A stretch of 64,000 nt of DNA from Paenibacillaceae bacterium (GTDB lineage: Bacteria; Bacillota; Bacilli; Paenibacillales; CANHGK01): the NCBI GenBank assembly GCA_947460235.1, contig CANHGK010000005.1, positions 120,816-184,815 of the forward strand, given 5' to 3'. The notes beneath the pieces are model-generated. The model did not search any database. It saw only the letters and a program-made list of their open reading frames with translations, and had not been told where the DNA came from. Below are positions 33,325-42,027 of this stretch, in pieces (position 1 is the stretch's first letter; every line of letters starts with the position of its first letter). The translations under genes were made by a program, and so were the position numbers.

Positions 33325-33391
33325 AATGGTATGATTATTTATAGTAAATCAAAATTTTGGGATGACACAAACCCAAGGATTGGAGTTTGCG

Positions 33392-34504
33392 ATGAAACGA
33401 CTTGCTATGAAATACTGGGTGATTGGTTTGATCATGATGGCTTTATTATGTCTTACTGCATGTACGAATTCATCAAATGTGACAGAACAGACAACGAAAA
33501 ATGAAGTGAGTAGCGAAGTAGCCGAACCAATTCCGACGGGCAAACCATACCAACTGGAGATTAACGGGCTCAAGCAAACCATTATGGTACAAGCCAACAA
33601 CCCATCAAATCCAATTTTGCTCATTCTACACGGTGGTCCGGGATATGCAATGTTGCCGGTCATGCACAAGGTGAATCCAGAACTCGAAAACGAATTTACA
33701 GTCGTGAATTGGGATCAACGAGGAGCAGGTCTCTCACCGGAAACGGATGTTTCCAAGATGACGTTGGCTCAATTTGTCGATGACGCCCATAAACTTACCT
33801 TGTGGCTGAAAGAGAAGTTTGGACAAAAGAAGATCTATATTTTAGGACATTCATTTGGTACCGTTTTGGGAATCGAACTGCTGAAACAGTATCCGGATGA
33901 TTATTATGCCTTTGTCGGAGTCGGACAGACGGTGAGCGTTGCTCAAAACGAACAGTACGCATATGACTGGGCACTCGCGCAAGCCAAAAGAAACGATGAC
34001 CAAGATGCGATGAAGATACTCGGTATTGTTGGACGTCCGACGGATGCAGGAGATTATCCAGGTACGGTACCAGACGAATTCACGAATGATTTCAAAGATG
34101 GGTTCGAAGTAACGAGTTATTACGTAGGCCTCAATGGAGGAGATATGTTTGGCCTCAAGGGTACGGACAGTGTAGAGCAAATGATTTACAATTCAGGTGT
34201 CTATAACGAAGAGTCCTGGGGTAACGGATGGACATTCTCACAGGGGATTTTCAACGATAAGGACGTATTTCGATTTAATTTTAAGGATCCTAGTCAGGGA
34301 TTTTTGGATTTTAAAGTACCAGTATATTTCTTCATGGGACAGCATGATTATGATACGCCAGTTAATCTTTTTGAGGAATATTACGCGCTAATTACGTCAA
34401 AGAAAAACTACATTAAATTTGAGAAGTCTGCACACTTTCCGTTTCTCGAGGAACCGGAGAAATTTAGAGAACAGATGATTCAAGTGAAAAAGGATACGTA
34501 TTAA
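33392..34504 (+). CDS. Alpha/beta-hydrolase lipoprotein, proline iminopeptidase-like (S33)
   Basis: A 370-aa lipoprotein: signal peptide with lipobox LLCLTAC (Cys about 24), short linker, then an alpha/beta hydrolase with ILHGGPGYAM (oxyanion hole), VVNWDQRGAGLSPE, the nucleophile elbow LGHSFGTVLG, a late Asp (GQHDYDTPV) and His (SAHFPFLEEP). HGGPG and WDQRG are typical of proline iminopeptidase-like S33 enzymes. It should act outside the membrane on peptides or esters. ATG 33392 has GGAG 6 bases upstream. Stands alone. Confidence 0.9.
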   Translation: MKRLAMKYWVIGLIMMALLCLTACTNSSNVTEQTTKNEVSSEVAEPIPTGKPYQLEINGLKQTIMVQANNPSNPILLILHGGPGYAMLPVMHKVNPELENEFTVVNWDQRGAGLSPETDVSKMTLAQFVDDAHKLTLWLKEKFGQKKIYILGHSFGTVLGIELLKQYPDDYYAFVGVGQTVSVAQNEQYAYDWALAQAKRNDDQDAMKILGIVGRPTDAGDYPGTVPDEFTNDFKDGFEVTSYYVGLNGGDMFGLKGTDSVEQMIYNSGVYNEESWGNGWTFSQGIFNDKDVFRFNFKDPSQGFLDFKVPVYFFMGQHDYDTPVNLFEEYYALITSKKNYIKFEKSAHFPFLEEPEKFREQMIQVKKDTY

Positions 34505-34592
34505 GTTAGGTGAACAGTTAACACGAGTTTGACGAATATACTTTGTTGTATAATGTTAGGTAGATATCCAAGGAGATCAAAGGAGTACGGAA

Positions 34593-34949
34593 CATGAGCG
34601 GAATCAAGCAGCGTGGATCGAGCAGACTACCAGAATCATATGTTCGACGACACTCGAGCATGTAGGATGGAACAATTCCAGATTGGTCAAAGAAAATATC
34701 GAGGAAGAGATTAAGAATTTAAAACAGCAGCAAGGCATGGATATGGTTATCCTAGGAAGCCCAAAGTTCGCACACTATCTTATGCAGTTTGATTTAATCG
34801 ATGAAATTAAAATTACAGTTTCACCGGTCTTGATCGGTAGCGGATTGTCATTGTTCAAAGGGATAAATGGGAAGACCAATCTTAAACTTATTGAAAACAA
34901 AACCTTTGATTCCGGCGCCCTCGGCCTCGTTTATCAGATCGTTAGATGA
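34593..34949 (+). pseudogene. DHFR-like/RibD C-terminal family remnant
   Basis: The frame from 34593 reads AAWIEQTTRIICSTTLEHVG, WNNSRLVKENIEEEIKNLKQ, MDMVILGSPKFAHYLMQFDL, IDEIKITVSPVLIGSGLSLF and a good C-terminus ending at 34947-34949. This is the second half of a small dihydrofolate reductase-like protein like the one at 7976. The N-terminal half (NADPH strand and catalytic loop) is missing; upstream text around 34550 (MLGRYPRRSK in another frame) may be a decayed piece of it. A short product from TTG 34683 could still be made. Confidence 0.6.
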
Positions 34950-34964
34950 TATTGATTCCAAAAG

Positions 34965-35016
34965 AAAGCAATGGCAGTCTAGGCCTTTCGATTCCCTAGT
35001 CCGTCATTGCTTTTTT
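34965..35016 (+). terminator. Rho-independent terminator
   Basis: AAAGCAATG (34965-34973) pairs with CATTGCTTT (35005-35013), with CTAGG/CCTAG inside, then a T run. Confidence 0.8.
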
Positions 35017-35104
35017 ATTAATCCATCGATTTTAGTTTATCGGGTGATCGTATGATTTGAATTTCAAATAAGGAGAAATACCAAATCGAGATCGGGGTGT
35101 TTTG

Positions 35105-35803
35105 ATGTTTATTCAAGTAGATCGGGCGACGAAACGCTATAAAAGTGGTGATGTTGAAACCATTGGAATACAACAGGCAACGCTCGAATTGGCAAAAGGA
35201 GACATTGGAGTCATTCTTGGTCCATCGGGTAGTGGGAAATCTACGCTACTGAATATGATCGGTGGCATTGATCGCGTCGATTCAGGGAAGATCATCATTA
35301 ATGGCATAAATATTTGTGCAATGCATGAGAAAGAGCTTACCGAATATCGCCGCAAGCAAGTAGGATTTATTTTTCAAGCCTATCATCTGATTTCGCATTT
35401 GACCGTTCAAGAGAATATTGAAATGATTTCACAAATTAGTGAGAATCCATTACCGATGGATCACGTACTTTCGGCAGTTGGGCTGACAGACAAAGCCAAT
35501 CGGTTTCCGCGAGAACTTTCTGGCGGTGAGCAACAACGGGTGGCGATTGCACGTTCGGTGATCAAAAATCCACAAGTATTACTATGTGACGAAATTACGG
35601 GTGCGCTTGACTATGCAAGTTCAATTCAAGTGCTCGAGATGATCCAAGAAATCAATCGTACGTACGGAACTACGGTGTTACTGATTACGCATAATCAAGC
35701 GATCGCAGCAATGGCAAACAATGTTTATCAATTCCGAAGCGGCGAGGTGACGGAAGTTCGAACGAACAGTCAGCCTGTGGATGCGAGGGGGATTGTTTGG
35801 TAA
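35105..35803 (+). CDS. ABC transporter ATP-binding protein (MacB/LolD type)
   Basis: A 232-aa ATPase with Walker [13 protein letters not shown]-loop [10 protein letters not shown], signature [14 protein letters not shown], Walker [12 protein letters not shown] and the H-loop [12 protein letters not shown] in place of DEPT is a mild variation. This branch drives MacB/LolE/FtsX-type permeases that move lipids, lipoproteins or peptides out of the membrane rather than across by a channel. It overlaps the permease start by one base (TAATG). GGGGTG is 5 bases before ATG 35105. Confidence 0.94.
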   Translation: MFIQVDRATKRYKSGDVETIGIQQATLELAKGDIGVILGPSGSGKSTLLNMIGGIDRVDSGKIIINGINICAMHEKELTEYRRKQVGFIFQAYHLISHLTVQENIEMISQISENPLPMDHVLSAVGLTDKANRFPRELSGGEQQRVAIARSVIKNPQVLLCDEITGALDYASSIQVLEMIQEINRTYGTTVLLITHNQAIAAMANNVYQFRSGEVTEVRTNSQPVDARGIVW

Positions 35804-38070
35804 TGGTGCTGAACAACGCAGTATGGCGAACGATTAAAGAACAAAAAGGTCAATATGTTGGGCTGATTTTGATCATCATATTGGCTTGTTTCGGCTTTGT
35901 TTCATTTGGGATGTTGGGCACGAACTTGCAAACCGTGTGTGATGCATACGCAAAGCAGACGGTTCAGGAAGATTTGCAGTTTGAAACGATGCAGTCACTT
36001 GGTGATCTTAGGGCAATTGGTGATGCCGTCCACGCTACCATCGAGGAATCACGCTCCTACGACGAAGTGTTCGAAGGCAGGACGTTGCGAGTATTCTCAG
36101 AAAATCATTCCGTAAATCGTCCTGCTTTATTAGAAGGTACGCCACTATCCGATGGTCATATTTTGATCGATCCACAATACGCGAAATCGAATACGTTACG
36201 AATTGGGGACCCGCTTACTGTTGCGGGAAAACACTTTGAGATTGCCGGTTTTGTTGCACTTGCGGATTATACGTATATTACGAAAAATGCAAGTGATCTC
36301 ATCAATGATTCAAAATCATTCGGTGTGGCAGTCATCACACGAAATGATTTTTCAGCGAATGTACAAGCGGATTCGATTCGCTATGTGGTGAAATTTTTGG
36401 ATGGATCCAAGGATGTGTTTACGCAAGGCGCCTTATTGAAAAAATATTTGAGAGAACATCGAATTGGTATCGATTACGCAAATTGGAGTTATGCGCTGAA
36501 CAATGCGCGCATCAATACGCCTGTTCTCAAAACCAAGTCTGTCAAAGCGTTTTCGGCCGTAATGCCGATCATGCTACTACTCGCTTCGTGTGTGATGATT
36601 GGACTGATCGTTCGCCGACTAATCAAAACACAAGCCGGTCAAATCGGTACACTCTATGCACTCGGTTACCGTAAATCGGAACTGATCCGTCATTATTTAA
36701 GATATCCATTGGTGATTTCGGTCGTTGGTGCCGTCGTTGGGACAATACTCGGGATTTGGGTGTATCCAACATTGCTAATCTATTATTTAGCGTATTTTCC
36801 AATGCCAATCGAATCGGCAACACTCGTGCCTGGGATCATTGCCTGGGGTTTGATATTGCCATTCATGTTACTGATCCCATTTAGTTTTTTTGTGATCTGG
36901 AACATACTGAAAAGTTCTCCAATCTCACTTATGCGCGGCGAAATGAGCGTGCGCAAGCCGAGTTGGCTGGAACGGTCGCTGAAACTAGGTAAAGTTTCGT
37001 TTTCGCTGAAATTTATGTTGCGCGAGCAACTACGTAGCTTGCCGCAATTATTTTTTTTAATGGTGGCCATTGCATTTGTGACGGTGTTTTTGAATGTTGG
37101 AATGATAATTAAACATTCATTCGATGCTCTTGCCTCGGAAGGGATTAAGTCTACGTTCGATTATCAGTATGAGTATTTGTTTAAACAACCGATTCAATCA
37201 CCTGTTCCGTCGGGTACAGAACCGCTTGATGTGGTGTTTGTGCAATCCGATCAAAATAAGCAACAACAGATTGAACTTATTGGAATTCAAGAGAGATCTT
37301 CCTTCATTCATTTGCTGGACGGCGAAGGAAATCCATTAGATGTAGACCATCAAGATGCGGTGATCCTCTCTAAGTCATTGGTAAAATCATTACATGCGGA
37401 TGTTGGAAGTTTTATAACTTTTACGGAAACGAATGTGACGGACAAGTCTTTTACACTTAAGGTGACTGCGATTACGACGTCTCCAACAGGTGCACAGGTG
37501 TTTGTGCCTCTTGCAACACTCAATCAGATCGTTGGGTTGCCTTTTGGAAGTTATGCAGTGTTAATAAGCAATTATGGAAATGTTCCGGTTTCAAAAGATC
37601 AACGATACACGATGCGTTCGCTACATGAATCAAGTGGAAATATGCAAAATATGTTGCAACAAGTAATGGCCGCAGTGTATGTGATGATGTTCGTATCCAT
37701 TTTGATTGCACTTGTTTTGATTTACGTGATCGCATCGATCACCGTGCAAGAAAACCAAGCACAAATTTCATTGATGAAGGTGTTCGGATATCGAATGCAT
37801 GAAATCAAATCAATGATTTTGAATCCATCCGGTGTCGGAGTAGTATTAGGATATATGTTAGGTATTCCTGTTACGTTGTATGTGACACAAGGGGTATATC
37901 AACAAATTATGGACAGTATGAATCTTACCATGAGCATTCAGGTGAATGGTTGGTATTTTCTCGTCGGATTTGTGTTGGTATATGGAACATTCGAATGTTC
38001 GAAATTAATGTGCATAAGTAGGATCAGTCGAGTTTCGATGAGTGAAACACTGATGGTAGGGCGGGAGTAG
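35803..38070 (+). CDS. ABC transporter permease, two FtsX domains
   Basis: A 755-aa permease: N-terminal helix, MacB-like extracytoplasmic domain (about 40-240), three helices with the FtsX motif (ALGYRKSELIRHYL), a fourth helix, a second large outside domain, and a C-terminal FtsX unit (KVFGYRMHEIKSMIL). It works with the ATPase encoded just upstream. Substrate unknown. Relatives often handle antimicrobial peptides, but no sensor pair lies next to these genes. The last helices end in SETLMVGRE. Confidence 0.92.
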   Translation: MVLNNAVWRTIKEQKGQYVGLILIIILACFGFVSFGMLGTNLQTVCDAYAKQTVQEDLQFETMQSLGDLRAIGDAVHATIEESRSYDEVFEGRTLRVFSENHSVNRPALLEGTPLSDGHILIDPQYAKSNTLRIGDPLTVAGKHFEIAGFVALADYTYITKNASDLINDSKSFGVAVITRNDFSANVQADSIRYVVKFLDGSKDVFTQGALLKKYLREHRIGIDYANWSYALNNARINTPVLKTKSVKAFSAVMPIMLLLASCVMIGLIVRRLIKTQAGQIGTLYALGYRKSELIRHYLRYPLVISVVGAVVGTILGIWVYPTLLIYYLAYFPMPIESATLVPGIIAWGLILPFMLLIPFSFFVIWNILKSSPISLMRGEMSVRKPSWLERSLKLGKVSFSLKFMLREQLRSLPQLFFLMVAIAFVTVFLNVGMIIKHSFDALASEGIKSTFDYQYEYLFKQPIQSPVPSGTEPLDVVFVQSDQNKQQQIELIGIQERSSFIHLLDGEGNPLDVDHQDAVILSKSLVKSLHADVGSFITFTETNVTDKSFTLKVTAITTSPTGAQVFVPLATLNQIVGLPFGSYAVLISNYGNVPVSKDQRYTMRSLHESSGNMQNMLQQVMAAVYVMMFVSILIALVLIYVIASITVQENQAQISLMKVFGYRMHEIKSMILNPSGVGVVLGYMLGIPVTLYVTQGVYQQIMDSMNLTMSIQVNGWYFLVGFVLVYGTFECSKLMCISRISRVSMSETLMVGRE

Positions 38071-38129
38071 AAGTAAGACACAGTTTACCTCCGTTTTTTC
38101 ATCAGAACCAATGGAGGAGTGGGCTAAAC

Positions 38130-38609
38130 ATGGATGCGTTATATTTACAACAATATATTGAAGAACATTTGCCAGTTGTCGCTCGTAATGGTCTGGTGAT
38201 TACAGATTGTACAGATCATCTGGTCACCGTGGAAGGCAACTATTTAGACCATATTAATCATGTGCAAACCGTTTTTGGAGGCAGTATAAGTATGGCGCTC
38301 ACCGTCGCGGCATGGGCGCATGTTCGATCAATGATGGATGAGCTTGCAGATCAAGTGGCGATCGTCGTTCGCAGGCAGTTCGTTGAGTTTGACCGGCCAG
38401 TGAAAGCAGATTTTCGCGCGGTGACTTCGAAACATGCAGACGAAGAAATTGAAACATTCCTACAGAAATTTGAGCAAACGGGAAAAGCAAGATTGACCGT
38501 GCATGCGGTGTTGTATGCAGGCGATGAAGCGTGTGCGCGTTTTGAAGGACAGTTTGTTGTGCTTCGCAAGGCGGGACATCCTGCGTTTGGTGGCGGGTTC
38601 GAGCAATAA
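38130..38609 (+). CDS. YiiD C-terminal-type hotdog thioesterase
   Basis: A 159-aa hotdog-fold protein: NYLDHINHVQTVFGGSISMA is the central helix with the usual G-G-S/A, then AIVVRRQFVEFDRPVKADFR and the strands around LTVHAVLYAGDEACARFEGQ. This matches the YiiD_C thioesterase family (PF09500). It probably hydrolyses an acyl-CoA or related thioester. AATGGAGGAG precedes the ATG. It has no clear partner. Confidence 0.85.
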   Translation: MDALYLQQYIEEHLPVVARNGLVITDCTDHLVTVEGNYLDHINHVQTVFGGSISMALTVAAWAHVRSMMDELADQVAIVVRRQFVEFDRPVKADFRAVTSKHADEEIETFLQKFEQTGKARLTVHAVLYAGDEACARFEGQFVVLRKAGHPAFGGGFEQ

Positions 38610-38686
38610 ATATAAATGAATGAGCGTATGAAGTTTGTTATGATTTAATAGTAAGGCGTGAACATTATGGAAAGGTGGTATGTCCT

Positions 38687-40102
38687 ATGGAGATCAAAGA
38701 TATGAATCGTAGAACGTTTTTGAAACGAACCATTACAGTAGCGCTCGGTGCTTGGTTACTTGGAATGATTCCATTTGAGAAAATAGCAAATACATTATTC
38801 GAAGCAAATGCAGCAAGTGACACGGAACCGGATGTCATCATCATTGGCGCCGGAGTGGCAGGCCTAAGCGCGGCCTATACGCTTAAACAAAATGGAATGA
38901 AACCGCTTGTGTTGGAAGCGCGTAATCGAATCGGCGGTCGAATTTGGACGGACAAACAGTCGTTTGATAAACCGCTTGATTTAGGTGCGACGTGGATTCA
39001 TGGGGTTACGAACAACCCAATTACCAAGCTGGCAAAACAACAAAACATCCAAATCCTTCACGTGGAAGAACAAGATGTTGTATATAACAAATTGGGTAAA
39101 AAAATGACGGAAGATCATTTAGATGCGCTTGAAAAAAAATACGATGATCTCCTCGAAGAGGTCGCCGACATCGCGGAAGCCGAATCAGACAATCCGACAT
39201 TCTCATTGCAAAAAGCGTTCGACCAAGTGTTTCGAAATCATGGATTTACGAAACAAGAATTACTAGAATTAAATCTTATGGTACATACGAATATCGAACA
39301 CGAGTATGCGGCGGATCTCGCTGATTTATCCCCGAAATTATGGAATGATGATGGCGAATTTGGCGGAGTCGATGCGATTTTTCTAAAAGGTTACGATCAA
39401 ATCACTTCATTTTTAGCCAAAGGATTGAGCATCAAAACAGAAACGATCGTCCGTGAAATTTCACTTGGAGAACAAGTGACGGTCACGACAAATCGCGGCG
39501 TATTTACAGCGGATCACGTTATTGTGACTGTACCGCTCGGTGTATTAAAAAAAGGAAGTATCAAATTTAGTCCTGCCCTCCCAGCGCGTAAACAACAAGC
39601 AATCAGTCAACTTGGAATGGGCGTTCTGGATAAAGTATATATGCAATTTCCAAGTGTATTCTGGGACAAAAATGCGGATTGGATGCATTATATGGCGGCG
39701 GATCGTGGGAGTTTACCAGAGTTTTATAACATCTATAAGTACACGAAGCAGCCGATATTGCTTGGATTTAATGCTGGAAGTTTTGCGAAGAAAGCAGAAA
39801 AGTTGGCGGATAAAGAAGTTGTGTTACAAATGATGAGTACCCTAAAGGTGATGTTTGGCAACAAAATTCCGAATCCAGTTCGCACGAAGATCACACGATG
39901 GTCATCTGATCCGTATGCATATGGATCGTATTCGTACAACGCGGTGCTGACGAACGCGGATGATCGAGATGCATTAGCTGAACCCGTAGGAGAACAATTG
40001 TTTTTTGCAGGTGAGGCGACCTCTGCTGATTATTTTGCAACGGTACACGGTGCGTACTTAACGGGGATTCGTGAAGCGAAGCGAATCATTGAAATTTTAT
40101 AA
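38687..40102 (+). CDS. Tat-exported flavin amine oxidase (MAO/polyamine oxidase family)
   Basis: A 471-aa enzyme. The twin-arginine signal NRRTFLKR followed by a hydrophobic stretch (about 5-28) marks export in folded form with FAD bound. The FAD site is VIIIGAGVAGLSAAY and EARNRIGGRIWTD; LDLGATWIHGV and the C-terminal FFAGEATSADYFATVHGAYL TG-type motif are typical of amine oxidases. Substrates may be mono- or polyamines. ATG 38687 lies 8 bases after AGGTGG. Confidence 0.93.
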   Translation: MEIKDMNRRTFLKRTITVALGAWLLGMIPFEKIANTLFEANAASDTEPDVIIIGAGVAGLSAAYTLKQNGMKPLVLEARNRIGGRIWTDKQSFDKPLDLGATWIHGVTNNPITKLAKQQNIQILHVEEQDVVYNKLGKKMTEDHLDALEKKYDDLLEEVADIAEAESDNPTFSLQKAFDQVFRNHGFTKQELLELNLMVHTNIEHEYAADLADLSPKLWNDDGEFGGVDAIFLKGYDQITSFLAKGLSIKTETIVREISLGEQVTVTTNRGVFTADHVIVTVPLGVLKKGSIKFSPALPARKQQAISQLGMGVLDKVYMQFPSVFWDKNADWMHYMAADRGSLPEFYNIYKYTKQPILLGFNAGSFAKKAEKLADKEVVLQMMSTLKVMFGNKIPNPVRTKITRWSSDPYAYGSYSYNAVLTNADDRDALAEPVGEQLFFAGEATSADYFATVHGAYLTGIREAKRIIEIL

Positions 40103-40117
40103 TTTCGGTTAGTAACA

Positions 40118-41068
40118 GTGAGGACGGTGAACACGTTGTTGGAAGCCTCAATTCGCAATCTTCGATTGATAACAATTTTTTGTGTGGTCATGGTACTGGT
40201 TCTTACGGGATGTAATCATACAAATCAAAATCAAAATCAAAATCATAGCATTCCTAATTCAACAGAATCAATCCAATCTCTCGTTACCTTTTCACCATCA
40301 AAACCCACTAGCACACCCATCGATTGGATGGAACTTAACAACTTTCAACCGATCAAAGAACGTGTGCTCGCGAATAATTTTAAGATTACAAAATTTGGTC
40401 CAAAAGATAAAACGAAGTCTTTTTCCGTTGATGGAACGGCTGATTTGAATGGTGACGGGCATATGGATCAAATTCACTTATTTTTGCGGGGAATCGAAGG
40501 AGATTATGGCGCAGAAGCCTATATTCAAGTGAATCAAGTGAGGCAAACCATTGCTATGGATTTTACATTTGATGGAGCAGTCGAATTGTTGGATCTAGAT
40601 CAAGATGATCACACCATCGAAATTGCCGCGTTTGATGCAGGACCGAGTGATGAAGCACAATTTCATGTGTTTCAATACGACGGAAATCATTTGTATTCAT
40701 TAGGGGCAATAGATGCAGGTAGTTTTGTGAATCATCATGGCAAGGTGATTTCTGGATTTTTTGTGACCAGGTTTACACCAAGATTTTACTCTGCGTGGTA
40801 CGAAGTGATTGATCATTCCTTCCAAATGAAAGCGAATGACATTACACCCTATTTCGGAAAATCATATGTTGTAGATGGCGACGCATTCTTTTTTCCTTCG
40901 GAGCAATTGAGTTTTGAAAATTGGTGGGATAAACACCGAACGTTCCATAACCAATCGTTCAAATTACTTGACGTTGGATTTTATCCGACAAGTCGGATTT
41001 TGAATAATTATTTTATTGAATTTGAGGATGGAACCAAGGGGATGTTGAATTTTTGGATTGGTGATTAA
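40118..41068 (+). CDS. Lipoprotein with FG-GAP/EF-hand-like calcium motif
   Basis: A 316-aa lipoprotein: a basic start, hydrophobic core and lipobox MVLVLTGC (Cys about 29), an Asn/Gln-rich spacer (NQNQNQN), then a globular domain. Its DLNGDGHMDQIHL and LDLDQDDHTIEIA segments look like the D-x-N/D-x-D-G calcium loops of VCBS/FG-GAP repeats. Similar lipoproteins are common in Bacillota with no known role. The start is unclear: GTG 40118 has no good ribosome binding site, and GTG 40127 or TTG 40133/40136 downstream of GAGG are alternatives. Confidence 0.7.
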   Translation: MRTVNTLLEASIRNLRLITIFCVVMVLVLTGCNHTNQNQNQNHSIPNSTESIQSLVTFSPSKPTSTPIDWMELNNFQPIKERVLANNFKITKFGPKDKTKSFSVDGTADLNGDGHMDQIHLFLRGIEGDYGAEAYIQVNQVRQTIAMDFTFDGAVELLDLDQDDHTIEIAAFDAGPSDEAQFHVFQYDGNHLYSLGAIDAGSFVNHHGKVISGFFVTRFTPRFYSAWYEVIDHSFQMKANDITPYFGKSYVVDGDAFFFPSEQLSFENWWDKHRTFHNQSFKLLDVGFYPTSRILNNYFIEFEDGTKGMLNFWIGD

Positions 41069-41086
41069 TCGGAATTTCTCGGAAGA

Positions 41087-41467
41087 TTGCCCAAAAAGTA
41101 TTCAATCGTATTTATCGGGCGGCTCGCTCTAGGTGCCACATCGGGGTCGCATCAAGTATCACAGTTGATCATTGATACCGGATTGCCGGTGATGGCATGG
41201 GGTGGCTTTAATGGCGGTGATCATATCCTTTCGATTACCCAGCTTGAGGCGTATGTCAGCAGTGGAACGTTGACGTATTTTTTTATCGGCGGTCAACAAG
41301 GTGGACCAGGGAAAGGCAATCAATCTCATGACATCGAGGATTGGGTCAAGCAGAACGGCACATTGATTCCGCGGGATCAATGGAATGGACCCGAAGTCAG
41401 AAATGATCAAATGGGCAATGCGAATCCGTCGCAACAGAATGTAGATTTGTATGAAGTTCATCTCTGA
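41087..41467 (+). pseudogene. C-terminal remnant of a YkcB/ArnT-like glycosyltransferase
   Basis: A 126-aa frame with SQLIIDTGLPVMAWGGFNGG, DHILSITQLEAYVSSGTLTY, FFIGGQQGGPGKGNQSHDIE and DWVKQNGTLIP. This is the small C-terminal domain found behind the membrane part of GT39-type glycosyltransferases such as YkcB, with the I-x-T-G-x-P-V-M-A-x-G-G-F-x-G signature. The first 17 codons do not match the family and no membrane part lies upstream, so only the tail of the gene is left. A TTG at 41087 could start a short product but without a clear ribosome binding site. Confidence 0.65.
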
Positions 41468-41553
41468 AAAACGTGTATTCAAATGTAAGCAGTGCCTATT
41501 CGGAACATGTGATTGATTCATAGGATGCACTAGCATTCTTAATGAATTGAAAG

Positions 41554-41925
41554 GTGTTGATTGGATTGGATAGACATGAACTTATGGAGAACATCACAAA
41601 ACTTTTGAATGGAGAGCCGCCATACGAACTGAAAATTAGCGTGAAATATGATGACGAAACCGAAATTGAATTGGATTTGGATTTTGATGGTCAAACGTAT
41701 TCGGAGAATGTTGTGGACCCGTTAGAGGAAGAGTCAGAGGAAGAGTCAGAAGAAGATCCGGAAGAATCTAAAACGAAATCGAAATCGAAGCATTATTCTT
41801 ATCTGAGTGGAAATTACAGTGACCTTAAACGTTCAAAACGAGATAAAATTGACGGGAATGGACGCAAACTTCTAAGAAAAACGAGTGTTAAATCTAAATT
41901 CTCGATTAAAAAGAAAAAGAGCTGA
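41554..41925 (+). CDS. Hypothetical charged protein
   Basis: Up to 123 aa. The N-terminal part is a small domain (MENITKLLNGEPPYELKISV), followed by an acidic stretch (LEEESEEESEEDPEESKTKS) and a strongly basic Lys/Arg/Ser tail. Low complexity makes homology hard to judge. The start is unclear: AAAGG lies near 41543, and GTG 41554, TTG 41566 or ATG 41584 are possible. It is followed by a terminator. Similar short charged proteins exist in Bacillota without known function. Confidence 0.55.
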   Translation: MLIGLDRHELMENITKLLNGEPPYELKISVKYDDETEIELDLDFDGQTYSENVVDPLEEESEEESEEDPEESKTKSKSKHYSYLSGNYSDLKRSKRDKIDGNGRKLLRKTSVKSKFSIKKKKS

Positions 41926-41932
41926 TTTTACG

Positions 41933-41982
41933 ATCCTGCAGATTCGAAGGGGGGAAATTCCTTTGATATGCAGGATTTTTTT
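41933..41982 (+). terminator. Rho-independent terminator
   Basis: ATCCTGCA (41933-41940) pairs with TGCAGGAT (41969-41976), with AAGG/CCTT pairing inside, followed by seven T. Confidence 0.85.
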
Positions 41983-42027
41983 GTGTTGTGTCGAAAAGGT
42001 TTGGGTTAGGGAATGGGAGGGACGCAA

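Noticed and set aside
40215..40245. Short CAAAAT repeats (AATCAAAATCAAAATC) as a regulatory array
   Set aside because: They are in frame and encode the NQNQNQN spacer of the lipoprotein after its lipobox.
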